Assembly (NCBI GenBank): GCA_010094025.1
Contig: ML991796.1
Location: forward strand, 124,001 to 188,000
DNA from: Viridothelium virens
Taxonomy: Eukaryota; Ascomycota; Dothideomycetes; Trypetheliales; Trypetheliaceae
DNA: 64,000 bases
Direction: 5' to 3'
Made by a program: the position numbers and the translations under genes. Of the stretch, positions 46,164 to 58,774 are shown piece after piece; positions within the stretch are counted from its first letter, which is position 1; each line of letters starts with the position of its first letter. The notes under the pieces are model-generated. The model was not told the DNA's origin and did not search any database. It saw only the letters and a list, made by a program, of their open reading frames with translations.

Positions 46164-49100
46164 CTACCCGAACATTGCGCGCACGGTTGCCTGGGCTTCT
46201 TGAGGCAGCTGGCTGAGCAGAGCGTTGGCGTCAAGCTGCGCGATCTGAACGAGGTTCTTGCCTGCCTGAACAATGCGCGAGGCAGTTTGGCCCTGCAAGG
46301 TCTCGGCGTCGAGAGCGAGGCATATATCGGTGAAGCATTTGGCTCCTTTCCTGAGTACGGCCGGGTTTTGTCTAATGAATAGTTAGTCCCACGCTCGCTC
46401 CCTGGCCGATTAATTCAGTAGAGAGAGGAGACCACTCACTGATCGATCAAGGTCGCCAGAAAGCTATAAGCATACGGCGCCGCCTCTTCGTCGTTCACCA
46501 CCGGGAGCGTCTCCACCCACGCCTCCACAACTTGCCCGACATCACCTACCTTGCTCGCATTGTAGTGTAGAATCTTCGCAATACTCGCACACGCATTCTC
46601 GGTCGCAAACACATCATCGTCCTTCCTCGCCCCAGCGCGTTGCACCACTTGAAACAACTCCGGCACCGCCGCGGCCACAAATTCGCTCCAGGCCTCACCC
46701 CCTTTCTGCGCAACGACCCCCACTCCGTAGGTTGCAGCTTGGCGATTAGCAGGAACATCGTCGCGAATACCGTCGATAAGCGGCTGGATGATGTGAGCGG
46801 AATAGTTCGAGCTCTGCGGGCCGCAGAACTCCAGTACATCGTCCATGATGCAGAGAGCCCACTGTCGTTGAGTTGGGTCTGCGTCATGAATGAAGGCGTC
46901 GTAAAAAGGCATAAGGCGCTCCCAGTGGGGAAGGAAAGAGATACCTTGGTTTTTGAAGACGGTATGGAAGGCCTTGTTCATGTCACTGAGGAGCGACTGA
47001 TCGTCCTCGATGGCGAAGACTACCTCATCGGACTCCTCTTCACCGTCTTGGGCGCGGTCAGCAGCCTCCTCCGCACGGTCTTTGACACGCTGTTGATAAT
47101 CTTCGAGGACGCTCTTGGCGGCCTCAATAAAGTTGCCCATCTGCTGCGCCGACAGGCTGTTCTTGCCAACGACCTCAACAGATTCGTAAAAGCACTGATA
47201 CATTTCGGCAAGGGTCTCGATGGCAGGCTCAGTACTGAGGACCTCGAGGACTTTCTCAATGGTTTCAGCCCACAGGGCGGCGAACTGTGGTGACTGGACG
47301 CCGTGGGCGGTTTTGTGGGCGCTGAGGAGCTGAGGCACCGCTTTTGCCGAGGCGACGCGCACGGGATCGTGGAAAAAGAAGCCCAGTCCGGGTAGAGCAA
47401 TCCTGTGCATGATATCATTGACGTAAGGTTCGAACCCGGCTTGGAGTGTTTGAGCATAGATGACGATAAGCTCGATAGCCATGTGCTTGTCATCCAGGGT
47501 ACTGGTCTTGATGCCAATTACTTTTCCTTTGAGGGGGACGAGTTCCCAGCCTTCCTCACTTTCGATTTGCGCGACTTGGTCCTCGTCATCCAGAAGCTGG
47601 ATGTCAGCCTTGGCTCCAGCAAGTTCCATCAAAGGCGGAATGACATGGGGAAGGTATGGCAAGAAGTCGGAGTTGAGGACTCGACACATTCTACCCCAGC
47701 AGTGTAGGAGGTACGAGGATTGAGGATCATCCGCATCCGTGATGTGCTGCTGGATTTGGCCCAACAGTTGGACAAGAGCGAGGGCATCTTGTCCCATACG
47801 TTTCTTCCCAACAGCGAGTGCGATCAACGTAGCGCATTCCATGGCCTTTGCGCGCAGGAGTCGATATTCTTTCGATTGTTCTTCCTTAAGAACGTTGAAG
47901 AGTAGCGGCATGAGGGTACTGTAGTAATTAGAGAAAGCCTCTTCGGCAGAATCCGCGACGGTCGCAATGGTTGAAAGGGCCTGTTCTTGGACAAATCGCT
48001 TCGGTGACTTTAGCAAGTTCAGCAGGTTTTCAAGTAGCGTATCAAGATATGGAGTCAAGATTTCTTTTTCTGCTTCCTCACAGAAGTTGACCAGCGCCGC
48101 AGCTGCATGGGATTGCACGCGTGGCTCTGCTGAATTCAACACCGGGATAATGTTCGGGAGTACGATTTGGTGGTATTTCGTCTGCATCGTACCTGCAAAG
48201 TCGGTGCTCATCTGACCTAGAGCGTTGCACCCGGCCCAGCGCACCCTGGGATGGAGGTCTCTGAGAGCTGGTACCACAAGATCTAGGACTTTGTCAAGTT
48301 CGCCCTCCATGAGCTCCCTGCAGCCCTCTGATATGGCAGAAATAGCCATGAGAGCTGCGTGTCGGTCACGCCATGCTGAAGAAGTCATCATTCGCGGTAA
48401 CCAGCCGAAAGTAGGCATGAGAAGGGCTTGACCGCCGAGCTTGTTGGCTAATCGGTCCATGCATTGCTCTCCGGCCACGTGGTTCATGTCGCTTTCATCT
48501 AGATCAAGCTATAATACCGTCAGCACCTCTTGTTTCCGTTTTCGAATTCCTTTGGGACTCACATCTTCAGACGCATTCCACTCTTCTGCATCATCGTCAT
48601 CAATGCCAACGTCGGTCATTAGAGACAGACACTGCGTAACCATTGATTCGGTGTACGAGGGCTCCTTTCTGCACATCTGAGGAGCGTGGTCTGCAAATGT
48701 AGCCATCAACTCTAGCGCATTCTGCCGCGTTGAGTCCTCCAAATCCTTGTCTTGAATTACCTGTATGCTGAATTGAACAAGGTCGTGAAACTGGTTTTTG
48801 AACATCTTCGGCGCTGTCTCTGCAAGCTCTATTAAAGCAATTAGTCCTTTCGTAAGTTGGTCGGAGTCATTCGATTCTTTGAGGGGTGGCAGTGTATTGA
48901 GGATCTCCGGTATCAAGGGATAATATTTTTGCTGTGCTTTCTTGGTTATGGAGCGGAAAAAAGAAGAGAACGCGGCTACTGCAGCGAGTCGCACCTGGAG
49001 CTAGTTAGCAAACTTCAAGTCTGGGCTGGATGCACCTTACTGGAGCCTCGGGATCTTTGAATCCTTTTATGAACGCTTCTAAAACGGCACCTTCATGCTG

Positions 49101-49750
49101 CTTTTCAATGATGCCAGGAGTCGTCTCGAAAATACGGAAGGCCGTCTCTCGCTGGCTGGGATCGGCGGATTGGCTCGCGTGGAAGAGTGCCCCGAGAACT
49201 TCAGGCCACTGTTCTTTACCTGACACAAGGAACATATTAGTGACAGTCCATACATGCATCTCCTAAAGTAACATACCATCATCTGTATACTGTCTTGCAA
49301 CTTCTGCGACTGCGTCGCCAATTTTGTTTCGCACGGTTGTGTTGTTCTCCCCAGAGAGTGCCTGCAGAAGCTTCGCTTGCGTCGCGTGTCGTGGATCTGG
49401 CTGTAATGTAGTAAAGAGCTCTTTCGATTCGCCCGTGCCTGGATCCTTTCGGGTTCTCATAGCTATACGTCGGAAAAGCACTGCAGCATATGATCTCAAC
49501 TTTAACAGTAAGTCGGTCAGCGAGAAACTTGTGGCGTGAAATATTTAGATTGAAGCGAGAGACCTACCCCAGCGTCGTCTGAACCTTGTATTTGCTCCAC
49601 CAAGCCCATCATTAGGACCTCTGGTCGCGACGAGACCCATCCTGTAGTGAGTTCGTCCTCAGCCTGAGTTCGTATAACATTGTCGGCGGATTGCAGAGCT
49701 TGGAGCAGTTGGGCTAGAGCGGCATGCACATCTGGTGGTAGCACCGACAT
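46164..49750 (-). CDS. PSE1: Importin beta-3 family karyopherin (Kap121/Pse1, importin-5)
   Basis: A nuclear import receptor built of HEAT repeats, about 1097 residues. I read six exons: 49750-49568, 49499-49277, 49219-49041, 48994-48563, 48508-46440 and 46371-46164, all in phase. The start MSVLPPDVHAALAQLLQAL is typical of the family, and SYAAVLFRRIAMR follows in the first HEAT repeats. Regular helix pairs continue (ALRDLHPRVRWAGCNALGQM, EPRVQSHAAAALVNF, SPKRFVQEQALSTIATVAD). An acidic loop, DVGIDDDDAEEWNASED, lies where importin-5 has its Ran-sensitive insert. The C-terminus is conserved (LRKGAKCFTDICLA ... QLPQEAQATVRAMFG). An upstream in-frame ATG at 49840 would add about 30 residues but breaks the usual start. 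Confidence 0.96.
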
Positions 49751-50321
49751 TGTGGACTCGAGGGTATTAGCTTGTTCTAACAAGGGATCGATGAATGAGA
49801 GAAGCGGGTGAAGATCAAACGGCCGCAGCGAGAAAGTCAAGACCGGCGCCGGTGGATGTCTGGTTGTAATTCACTGCGCGAGTTCCGTGTGTGCGCACAA
49901 TTCCGGGCTTCTTGCATGAAGCCAGGCGGGTGGTGCGAGGTCCTTCACGGCGTCGAAGTTGGCCAAAGATTTATTTTGGTGGGGTGTTTGTTGGCATCGC
50001 ACAAGAAAATCGCCAGACGCGCGCCGCGTCCAGTGACAGCTAAAAAAAACACTAGGGGCAGCCTACAAGGCGCGGCTCTCAGGCACCCGTTTTCGTCACA
50101 GTACCTCAGATCTTGCTGCGTCATCCTAACTGAGGCTTTGCCGTTCTTACAAACCTACCTATGTCTAGCAACTAGCAATTCGCATGGTATACGCAACGTA
50201 AGGCGACTGAAAATTGTATTTTGCTCCAGCTAGAAGACTACAATGCATAATGATTGCAACCAGAAACTCACACCAAAGGATATCATTAACTCGAAATCAT
50301 ACTGTAGGACTCCATTATGCA
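49751..50321. other. Intergenic region between two minus-strand genes
   Basis: The importin promoter and the 3' end of the CBS/PB1 gene are expected here. No gene is seen. Confidence 0.5.
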
Positions 50322-52444
50322 TCATCGACTGCTGGATCGACTTAGCACAAATACCCCAACAATGACCACAGCAAGTGTTACAATAGCTCCGGGAAGCAAA
50401 AGCTCGTTCGATACACCCTGAATGAGTTGCTCATCCTGCTTCGGCTGGGAGCCAGCTCGTCTTTCCCGTCTCCGCCGCTCAATCTCTTCGTCCTCGGAAT
50501 CGTCACCATCCACTTGCCTTCTTCTTTCTCGAAGCGTCGGCTGTGTCTCGACTGGTGGTGGTAATTGCGGTGCTGGATCCACGGTCGCTGTATGTGGAGG
50601 CTGCGCCGGATCATGGACGAAAAGATCCACCTTCTCCCGGTTACCTGAGCGAGCCATGCTGATAGCTTCGAGCAAATCAAGATCGGTCGTAATGGATACA
50701 GTGTCACCTTCATTGTCCATGTAGCTTAACGCGAATCCCGTCTGGCTGAGCTTGCCCTCCTCAAACGTTGGCACCCCGCCAACGGTTTCGGACTCATGCC
50801 CGAGCTTCTCCGCGACTGTAGATATGAGCTGTTCAAGACCCGCAGACGCAGTGACTTGTAGGCGATGAACACGGCCGCCGGGCGATTTGAACTTGAAAGG
50901 AAAGGGGGTGTCTTCAATAGGCGCAGGAGTAGCACCCGCGGCAGCAGACAACTCAAGTTCTGGAGAGTCAGCGCCTGTATGAGATGCAGAATCTGTAGGA
51001 AGTACGCTATCTCCCCGATCCAGCATGCCAGGGCGCTGAATATCTGGAGACATGAAAGACCGCGCATCTGGAGTATGGGTTGCATGGCTGCGGCTGTGGT
51101 CGCCAGAGACCATGGAGTCACTCTCGTTATCTAATGATAACCAAAACTTATTCCAGGCAGGGCCCTCACTGTCACCTGTTGACATCGTGTTGATCTACGC
51201 ACAATCATTAGCTCACTTCGTCACAGCTCAACTTGAAACATCGTACCTGGTCAAGGGTTGCATAGGTGAGCTTTAAAACGTCAACCATTCCTACAATCTC
51301 GCCCTCAGAGCTCATGACTGGCAGGTTGAGATAGTGGCCATCATGCATCTTCCGCAATGCAGCTTGAATGCTCATATCCATTGGAGCAAAATCCGGGTGA
51401 GGGGTCATGACGCGAACAACGCTGCAGTTGGCAGGGTCTAGCCCAGCAGCAATGACACGTAGAACAACGTCTTTACTGGTAAAGATGCCGGTAATTGAGC
51501 CCTGATCCTGGACCAAGACAGCTGTAGTGTGGTTCTCCTTCATGAGCTGAGCGGCTTCCTTTACTGAAGTGCGGACGGACACAGTCGTAGGGGGCAATCC
51601 ATTGAGGACAGACTCAAGCGTGGGTCCGGACATCCTAGTCCTGACTGCCTCGACATATTGTATGATTTGCTGGGGCTGACTGGAACCCAATTCAGCCTGC
51701 ACGCCCTCAAGTGCATCGTAAAGCTTCTTCGAGGAGCTGTACGCCCTTTCAAGCTTCTCCATAGCGTCATAGAAACATTTTGTAATGTCAAGGATACCAG
51801 AGATATCGTGGTTTTCGTCCATAACCGGTAAATGTCTGAACCCTTTTCTCACCATCAGATCTAGAGCATCTGTCGCACTTGTATCTGTCTTGGCACAAAG
51901 AGGATTCTTGGTCATAATCTCAGAAATCGTTATATCGCGAGCCTTAACCCCAGCTCCAACCACACGGAAGGCGAGGTCTTTCGCAGTAAAGATACCTGCA
52001 ATCCTCTCATCGTCATCCGTGACAAGGACGCAATCCTCGCGCTTAGCAGCCATCAATTGAGCAGCTTCGGCAACGGTAGTGTCGGGCTTGATCTGGAGAG
52101 CCTGACTGGGCTTGAGAGCAAGGACGGTGCCAGGAGGTGCTTTTCGCGTATGTCTGGCACGTGCAGTCGTGTGTTTCTTCTTGTTCAGATCCGTTTCGAT
52201 TTTACGCCGAATAGCCTTCCCTATAAGTCAGTATAGTAGCCAAGCGACCATTTTACCAACCAGAGCTGACCTCATCTCGTTTCGATTGTTTCTGTCTGCT
52301 TGCACTTATTCCAGAGCCGGCATCGCTCAGAGTCGAGCTTTGATGCGTTTCTAAAGCTGGACGGGGTATATTTGACGGACTATTCGCGAAGGGCTGTTGT
52401 CCTCGACCTTTGGGCGTACCCCGGAGAGTCCCGGTGGCAGACAT
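50322..52444 (-). CDS. CBS-domain and PB1-domain membrane protein (Mug70-like)
   Basis: Three exons (52444-52271, 52215-51247, 51194-50322) give about 671 residues. Four CBS motifs form two Bateman modules that usually bind adenine nucleotides: DTTVAEAAQLMAAKREDCVL, IMTKNPLCAKTDTSATDAL, TVSVRTSVKEAAQLMKENH and VMTPHPDFAPMDMSIQAAL. A PB1 domain follows (FPFKFKSPGGRVHRLQV ... YMDNEGDTVSITTDLDLLEA) and can pair with other PB1 proteins. A charged region and one C-terminal membrane span (LLLPGAIVTLAVVIVGVFVL) end the chain, which suggests a tail anchor. The order CBS x4, PB1, span is that of Schizosaccharomyces Mug70 and its filamentous relatives. Intron 1 can also be spliced with donor G|GTTGGT and acceptor TATAG, again in frame. 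The gene diverges from eS26. Confidence 0.9.
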
Positions 52445-52995
52445 TATAATTAGGTTGCAATCTGTTGGCGAAAGGACTTGACTGGTTCTCCACAGCGATC
52501 TGTCTTGGGTGATGGGGATGAGGAATTTAAGGAGGGTGAGAAGGAAGTGAGCCTAGAGCGGGTCGCGGGAAATCACGTCTGATATCGGCTGTTGCCCAGG
52601 TATCAGGACTGGTTTTCCTTGAATTGAGACAAAGGTACCAAATGACAGCACTTCTCAAGGCAGATTGAATGTGAGGTCCCTGGTGGCGACGTACGATTTC
52701 TAAGGATGTCAAAGCCTCATGATGAGAACTTTCCTCAATGTTTAGAGCGGTGATCGAAGGGAAGTTTGTTTTGATCTAATCGGGCCGCGCTGCAAGGGTC
52801 AGAAGAAGCACGTGAAGATACACGCCGCGGATAAACCTGACTCCGATCACCGAGCGCACCTGTAATATTTGCGGCATACGGAGTACTCTGTACAGCAGCG
52901 GCAGACCGCACCGACAGGAAGATACAGATATCGATCATACTTCTCGAGAGCTATACTCCGTCTCATATTAGATACGGAATATACAGCTGTACAAC
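52445..52995. promoter_or_regulatory. Divergent promoter of the CBS/PB1 gene and eS26
   Basis: The 551 bases separate the start codons of the two divergent genes. Two CGGAGTA/TACTC-type half-sites and an inverted ATACGGA/TCCGTCT pair occur at about 52875-52980, close to the ribosomal protein gene. I cannot name a factor for them. Confidence 0.5.
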
Positions 52996-53557
52996 ATGGT
53001 CAAGAAAAGGGCGTCCAAGTACCGCGTTTCCTCCCTCCGTTCATGTCAACGCACAGGATATTGACCTCACTGCAGCGGTCGAAACAAGAAGGGCAGAGGG
53101 CACGTCAAGCCCATCCGCTGCTCAAACTGCTCAAGATGCACACCCAAAGACAAAGCTATCAAGAGATTCACCATAAGGAACATGGTCGAATCTGCAGCCA
53201 TCCGTAGGTTTCCCATCATCTATCGACCTTTTCCGGCGAGCCCGGTTGCGGATGCAGAGTACTCATATGTCTCTCAGGTGATATTTCTGATGCGTCCGTC
53301 TTTCCCGAATACACGGTGCCGAAAATGTACCTCAAGCTCCAGTACTGCGTGTCCTGTGCGATTCACGGCAAGATCGTTCGGTGGGTTTCCTAGATTCCCT
53401 CTCTAAAGAGCTGAAACGACTAACAAATAAAAGTGTGAGATCGAGGGAAGGGAGGCGTAATCGTGCACCTCCTCCACGCGTTAGGTACAACAAAGATGGC
53501 AAGAAAGTCAATCCGCAGCAGGCAGCCAGGGCGCCTGCTGCCGGCGCAGGGCAGTGA
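52996..53557 (+). CDS. RPS26: 40S ribosomal protein eS26
   Basis: A small-subunit protein near the mRNA exit channel, 125 residues in four exons: 52996-53018, 53076-53203, 53278-53380 and 53434-53557. The start [18 protein letters not shown] follows the first splice. The zinc-binding cysteines are in [16 protein letters not shown] and [11 protein letters not shown], and the segment [16 protein letters not shown] bridges exons 2 and 3. The C-terminus [16 protein letters not shown] then an Ala/Gly-rich tail is normal for the family. Dense small introns near the 5' end are common in fungal ribosomal protein genes. None of its exons exceeds 130 bases, so it is easily missed by open-frame searches. 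Confidence 0.97.
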
Positions 53558-53848
53558 GAGGAAAGGGATATGACGGCAAATCGAGAAGCACGATGTGGAT
53601 AACAGCATCGGGTCCATTTATCGGGCATTGAAATGGCAGTGTCATCAGGAAGGCGCACAAGTTCGGGTCATGGGATAACCTCTGTAATCTGTACGCTCGC
53701 AGAGATAGTACAGAGCAATGGAGCTCAAATTCGAGCTGTATCAAATTTCCGTCAACGTGACCAGCGTGCCGTGCTTAAATCCACTGATTTCCCGTGAAGA
53801 ATCCGAAGCAGGCTCGTCTAAAATAATACAAAACACAATCATGACTTG

Positions 53849-54672
53849 TCAGTCGTCACGCTTTTTCCCATTCGCCAACTCCGTGTCCACTGAAGTGCTG
53901 GGTGTGGTTTTTCCGTCACCTTCAGCACTCTCTGTGCCTGTAGTTTGATCCTCTTCTTCCCAATTATCAGCATCATTGTCCCAATTGTCATCCGCTGTCG
54001 CAGCAGCAGTGGTAGGCTCCTCGGCGACTCCTGTTTCTTGCGGTCCAATGCCTTCACCAAGCTCTAGATCGGCTTCGGCGCCTTCTTCGCCTGGTACCGC
54101 ATCGTATTTGGCTTGGCGTTTTCTTTCAAGCATGCGTTTGTGATACAGAGTTGATAGGCCAACTGCAGCAAGGGAGCCTGTTACATTTGCGATGATGTCG
54201 TAGAGATCGAATTCGCGTCCATTCTGTGAATCGTTAAATTCAGGCTTGAGTAGATCTTAAGATAGATGACCCAATGGCGTACAGGAAGAAAACCTTGAAG
54301 CACTTCTGAACCAATACCTAGAAACGCCGTGCATACCAACAGAGTGAATTGTAATTGTCGTCTTCTATTCGTTTCCAATATCCAGTAGAAAGATGTCTTC
54401 AGCAATTAACTGCTGTCCGTATGGTTGACGCGGGAGGTTACATACCGTGATTACGGAGAAAGTGAGGAAATGCAGTACTTTATCGCTTTGGTAGCGTTGG
54501 GGAATTTGCACCTGTTGCGCAGGTGCAAGACCCAGATACGCGGCGGCGAGACATGTTACCACAAAAGTTCCTATGGTTCTGTAAGCATACTATCCATACG
54601 TCTGGGTTGTTTCCTGGAACCAAGAGTTAGAAACAGAGGTAACATACCAGCGAAAGCTTTCCGGATGCGCAT
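53849..54672 (-). CDS. VanZ-like membrane protein
   Basis: Four exons (54672-54648, 54570-54446, 54396-54283, 54223-53849) give 212 residues. The first acceptor must be the tag at 54571-54573, since an earlier cag leads to an immediate stop. Membrane segments: AGTFVVTCLAAAYLGLA, then HFLTFSVITTSFYW, LLVCTAFLGIGSEVLQ and ANVTGSLAAVGLSTLY. The motifs SDKVLHFLTF, GIGSEVLQGFLP and REFDLYDIIANVTGSLAAV match the conserved core of VanZ-like proteins (PF04892): a DKxxHF segment, then an SExxQ-type and a DxxxNxxG-type segment. The C-terminal 95 residues are acidic and probably cytosolic. The bacterial namesake is a teicoplanin-resistance protein of unknown mechanism; fungal roles are unknown. It converges with eS26 and diverges from SPT7. 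Confidence 0.85.
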
Positions 54673-55114
54673 GCCGAGACTACCTCATGCCAAACTCGAC
54701 CAAATGCCTCTGAAGCATATAGAAGAACTGCGACAGCAATTGATAAGACCTTGGAGAATTGGAGCGTTGTGTTGGTGTGAGTTGGAGAAGCACCTGCTTT
54801 GCCTTGCTTGGGTATGCTTCAGCTAGCAAAGGGGCCACGTGACTGTAGCCACCGCTACGCCGAACCTTGGCCGACTTACCTCGACCTCGCGGAAGATTTG
54901 TGAGGGTACGCACGTCATAACCAGCATCGCGTAACTGCCTTCAACCATCAATTTCTATCAAACAAACTTGCTCACTGTATTTTGTGCGCGCTACGGATTC
55001 GATGAATGTAAATTTCTTCCACCGGCGCACGTTGTACGAAGCTCTGGAGACTGGGGTCGCTCAACGTCCTTCATCGCTCGCGAGGGGCGCTTTCCCGCCG
55101 CCAACTCGGTCCTC
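54673..55114. promoter_or_regulatory. Divergent promoter of the VanZ-like gene and SPT7
   Basis: Both genes start from this 442-base interval. The SPT7 reading frame remains open back to 54968 but without an ATG, so the leader may contain an unseen first exon for SPT7. Confidence 0.55.
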
Positions 55115-58100
55115 ATGAGCCCTCCCCTCAACCCGAATCTTTCGCGACCCACTAGCAACGAAACCCACCGTCAAGCGACTTCCATCAACAATGCAATCAA
55201 GCCTCGCTGGCCCAATATGACGGGAGATAGACTTTCGGCGCATCCTCCCAGCACTCACAGCACCGATCCCGATGCGGCTCCCGAAGATGACCCTACCTTT
55301 TTACTCTTCAAATCTAGGCTCAAAATCGCAGAGGACAAGTTGAGCGCATTACTTGAGGCAGGCATCGATGACACGGATGGACAAGCCGCAAATAAGGATG
55401 GCCCATCTGCTCCTGCGGAGTCCACACCCGCGCCAGCAGAGGAACAAAATCGCGGAGTAAAGAGGCCTGTTCGATTCATTGATGAGAACTATGACGATGA
55501 TGATGATGAGGAAGAAGAAGATGTTAACAATGTGTCCCCTCTCAAATCTAAAAGCTCTGCCCCAAACAACATCAATTCCCTCCATGGACCGCCCGGTTCG
55601 CCAATGCCGAAGAAGCCCCGACTCGACAACCAACCTAGCATCGCATCATCCTCCGAAGACGTGCGAAAGAAGCTCGAGGAGGAGAAAAAGGCAGCCGAAG
55701 AGAATGCAAAGAGGAGCTTTCATAAATACATATACACTTTGGAGAGCGATCGAGATGCGATGGTGGAACAGCAAAAGCTCGACGAGCTTGACAGACAAGT
55801 GGAAAATGAAATGTCAGGACAGAATGGAGGTTCTGCCAGTATCGTGGCTGGTAATAGACCTCAACAAGGAACCCTGGGAAGCACCAATCTTGGAGCTTCA
55901 AGTCTTACCCTCAAACATCTCATCGCAACCATCGACGCCAAACGCGACCAAGTCCATGCTTCAGATGCTCAACTGCGGAATCTGATCAGTGAGGTCCGGA
56001 AAAAGAGCAGTAAATGGGCAAGCGAAGAGCGCATCGGACAAGGAGAGTTATACGAGGCTGCGGAAAAGGTACTCATGGAACTCAAAGCTATGACCGAGTA
56101 TGCTGCACCCTTTTTGCAAAAAGTGAACAAGAGGGACGCCCCCGACTATTACTCCGTCATCAAGCATCCAATGGATATCGGAACGATGATCAAGAAGCTG
56201 AAGTCTCTATCGTATAAGTCGAAGAAAGAATTTGTCGACGATTTGAACTTGATTTGGGCAAATTGCTTGAAGTACAATGCTGATCCAAATCATTATTTAC
56301 GCAAGAAAGCCGTGCACATGAGGAAAGAAACCGAAAAACTTACTCCTCTCATCCCGGATATTGTCATACGAGATCGTGCAGAAGTAGAGGCAGAGGAGAG
56401 AAGACTCCAACATGGAGAAGCTGATCTTGACGGCGCTGAAGATAGCGAAGATGGTATGAAAACCGACTGGCATATATGAAAGTGGCTTGCTGATTTTTTT
56501 TTTTTTTTCGCTAAAACAGAAGAACCCATCATGGCTTCTAGAGGTCGAAAAGCACCCAAGAAAGGAGCAAATACCGCTCGGAAAGCCCCTGCAGCGGACA
56601 CCGATGGTTCACCTGCTCCTGACATAAAGCCACCCGGAAGTGCTCCGCACGGTTCAGGCTCACTATCAAACCTCAAGAACGAGTTTCTACGGGCAGACTC
56701 GGACGTACCTTTGGACGGAAGCCAAAATGGCTTTTTGACTCCACCACCTCCTGGTTCTGCAACCCCTCTAGGTCCAAATGGCGTGCTTGGTAGTGGTGCT
56801 CCCGGCAGCCAGATCGACCCCACCGAGGCAGACGGGATAGCCAGCACGATGAGCGGCCTACCTCCCATTGAAGATCCAGATCAAGACGATCAGGACTTCC
56901 AGACCTGGAAGCAAGTCACCAAGAAAGATCGGGCACATGTAGCGGCTGAACGACACCGACTCTTCCAAGGCGGCCAGCTCAACCTCGAAGCCCCAGCTCT
57001 TTTGCGCTCCAAAGCTGGAATGAGACGATTCATGCGTCAACAAATGAACGCACAAGGGGAACAATCCGAGCCAGAACATGAGAGCGAGAAATATGGCAAC
57101 GATGGCGAAGGAGCTGCGCCCGGAGCAACCTTAGCTGAGGGTATGGAAGGTGAAGAAGAGACCCTCCTGCCCGACTATTACGATCCTGTAAATGCAATCC
57201 CTGAACTCAACGAGCGGACGAAGTGGGCGGAAGATAGTGAAGGGCTCGTCATTCCGCAAAGTGATGAAACGTTGAGACTGTTTCCGGAAGGACAATTCAC
57301 ATCTCCGGACGGCTCCCTAACCCGGAAGATGGAAGCCAATATGCGACAGATGCAAGAGACACGGAAAGTGGTAGCCAAGATCGGAGTTGTGAAGCAAATG
57401 CAGCTCCAAGCACAGGTAAACCTCAACGAAGAGAACCATGTCTAAATACGACTAACAATGAAATTTAGACCTACCATAATCAGTTTCAGAAATACGATCC
57501 AGAACCATTCGTAGAAGCCGATATTAAGACGACAGTCGTTTCGGATGACGGCCCAATCATGTCCGAAAGCGTCTGCAAAGCAGCTCTCCAGCGCAGCGTC
57601 GGCAAGGTTTGCTACCATGCCGGCTTTGAGGAATTTCAGCCTTCTGCACTCGACGCGCTGACTGAGATGACGAGTAACTATGTGACTAATCTTGTCAAGA
57701 CACTAGGCGTTTATACCGAACAGCCAAAGGTCCCTGTTTCCCAAGATCAAGGTGTTTCTGCTGGAAAGAAGACGGACTGGAAGCCTCGCTTTAGCGCCGA
57801 GGAGTCGATCTTGCATACCTTGCATCAGAACGGCTTGGATTTGGAGTCCTTGGAGAGCTACTGCAAGGAAGATGTCGACAGGCTCGCGAGCAAACTCGGG
57901 GTCATGCACGATCGAATGAAATCACATTTGGCGGACCTGTTGGTAAGTGAACTCACAAATATTCTTCGAAGTCGAAATGAGCTGACGAATTTTGCAGAGA
58001 CCCGCTCTTGCGGACAACGCTGGCGCAGATGGTGCCGGTGCCTTCAACGATGGCAGCCAACAATTCTACGGTGGCGATTTCGCAGAAGATATCGGCGAAG

Positions 58101-58774
58101 ACTTCTTCGGGTTCAAAGAGCTTGGCCTGGATCAGGAATTGGGCCTTGAGTCTCTCAGCGTGCCATTTCATCTTTTGCAGAACCGCATGCACAATGCGTA
58201 CCAGGCTCAGAACACAAAGTAAGTCGATTTCTCGGTTCTTCCCACACGTACATGCTGACAGCGATTTTTCTTCAGTGCGGCAACGAATACCGGAGTCGTC
58301 TTCGAAGAACCACCGAAATGGGCTCCTATCACGAGAGACAACGTCGATCAGCAAATCGGTCTTGTCAAGGCTTGGTTCCAGGAACGTCTCGCTAAAAACG
58401 ATGATCAGCCACTTGTCGAGGACGAGGAGTTGCCCAGCAAGCAACGATTCCCCAAGCCAAGGCTTCCGCCTAGTGGCAAGATCTCAAGCCCAAGGAAGAG
58501 GCCCATCAAGGAGCAGCAGGCGAGCGCGAAAAAGAAGCGCAAAGCTGAAGAAACGAATGGCAATACAGCGCAGGTCAATGGTGTTGTCAACGGAGAAGGA
58601 ACCTCGGTGAATGACGGGACGAAAAGTCCTGGACGACCTATCAAGAAGTTGAAGTTGGAGATGCCTGGTACTAAAGACGCATCCGCGTATGGAGATCGAG
58701 ATGGTGAGAAAGATGCCGAGAAGGAGCCCGGGAGTGCGGTGGGCATGATGAGTCCGGAGAGTATTGGTGCCTAA
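55115..58774 (+). CDS. SPT7: SAGA complex subunit Spt7 (bromodomain and histone-fold)
   Basis: A core subunit of the SAGA histone-acetyltransferase complex, about 1142 residues. Five exons: 55115-56453, 56520-57415, 57469-57942, 57998-58218 and 58276-58774. The bromodomain is at about 55980-56300: [38 protein letters not shown] with the acetyl-lysine ZA loop, [17 protein letters not shown], and the binding Asn in [20 protein letters not shown] Spt7 homology block follows ([22 protein letters not shown]). The histone-fold (Bromo_TP-like) domain runs from [20 protein letters not shown] to NLVKTLGVY and pairs with Ada1 in yeast. The C-terminus is Lys-rich and contains [20 protein letters not shown]. 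An acidic run (Asp/Glu, 55495-55525) precedes the bromodomain. Start choice at 55115 is the first in-frame ATG and is uncertain. Intron 1 contains a 15-base T run. Confidence 0.94.

Noticed and set aside
47415-47440. GGTTCGAACCC-like sequence resembling a tRNA B box
   Set aside because: It lies within the importin coding sequence and no acceptor, D or anticodon arm can be folded around it.
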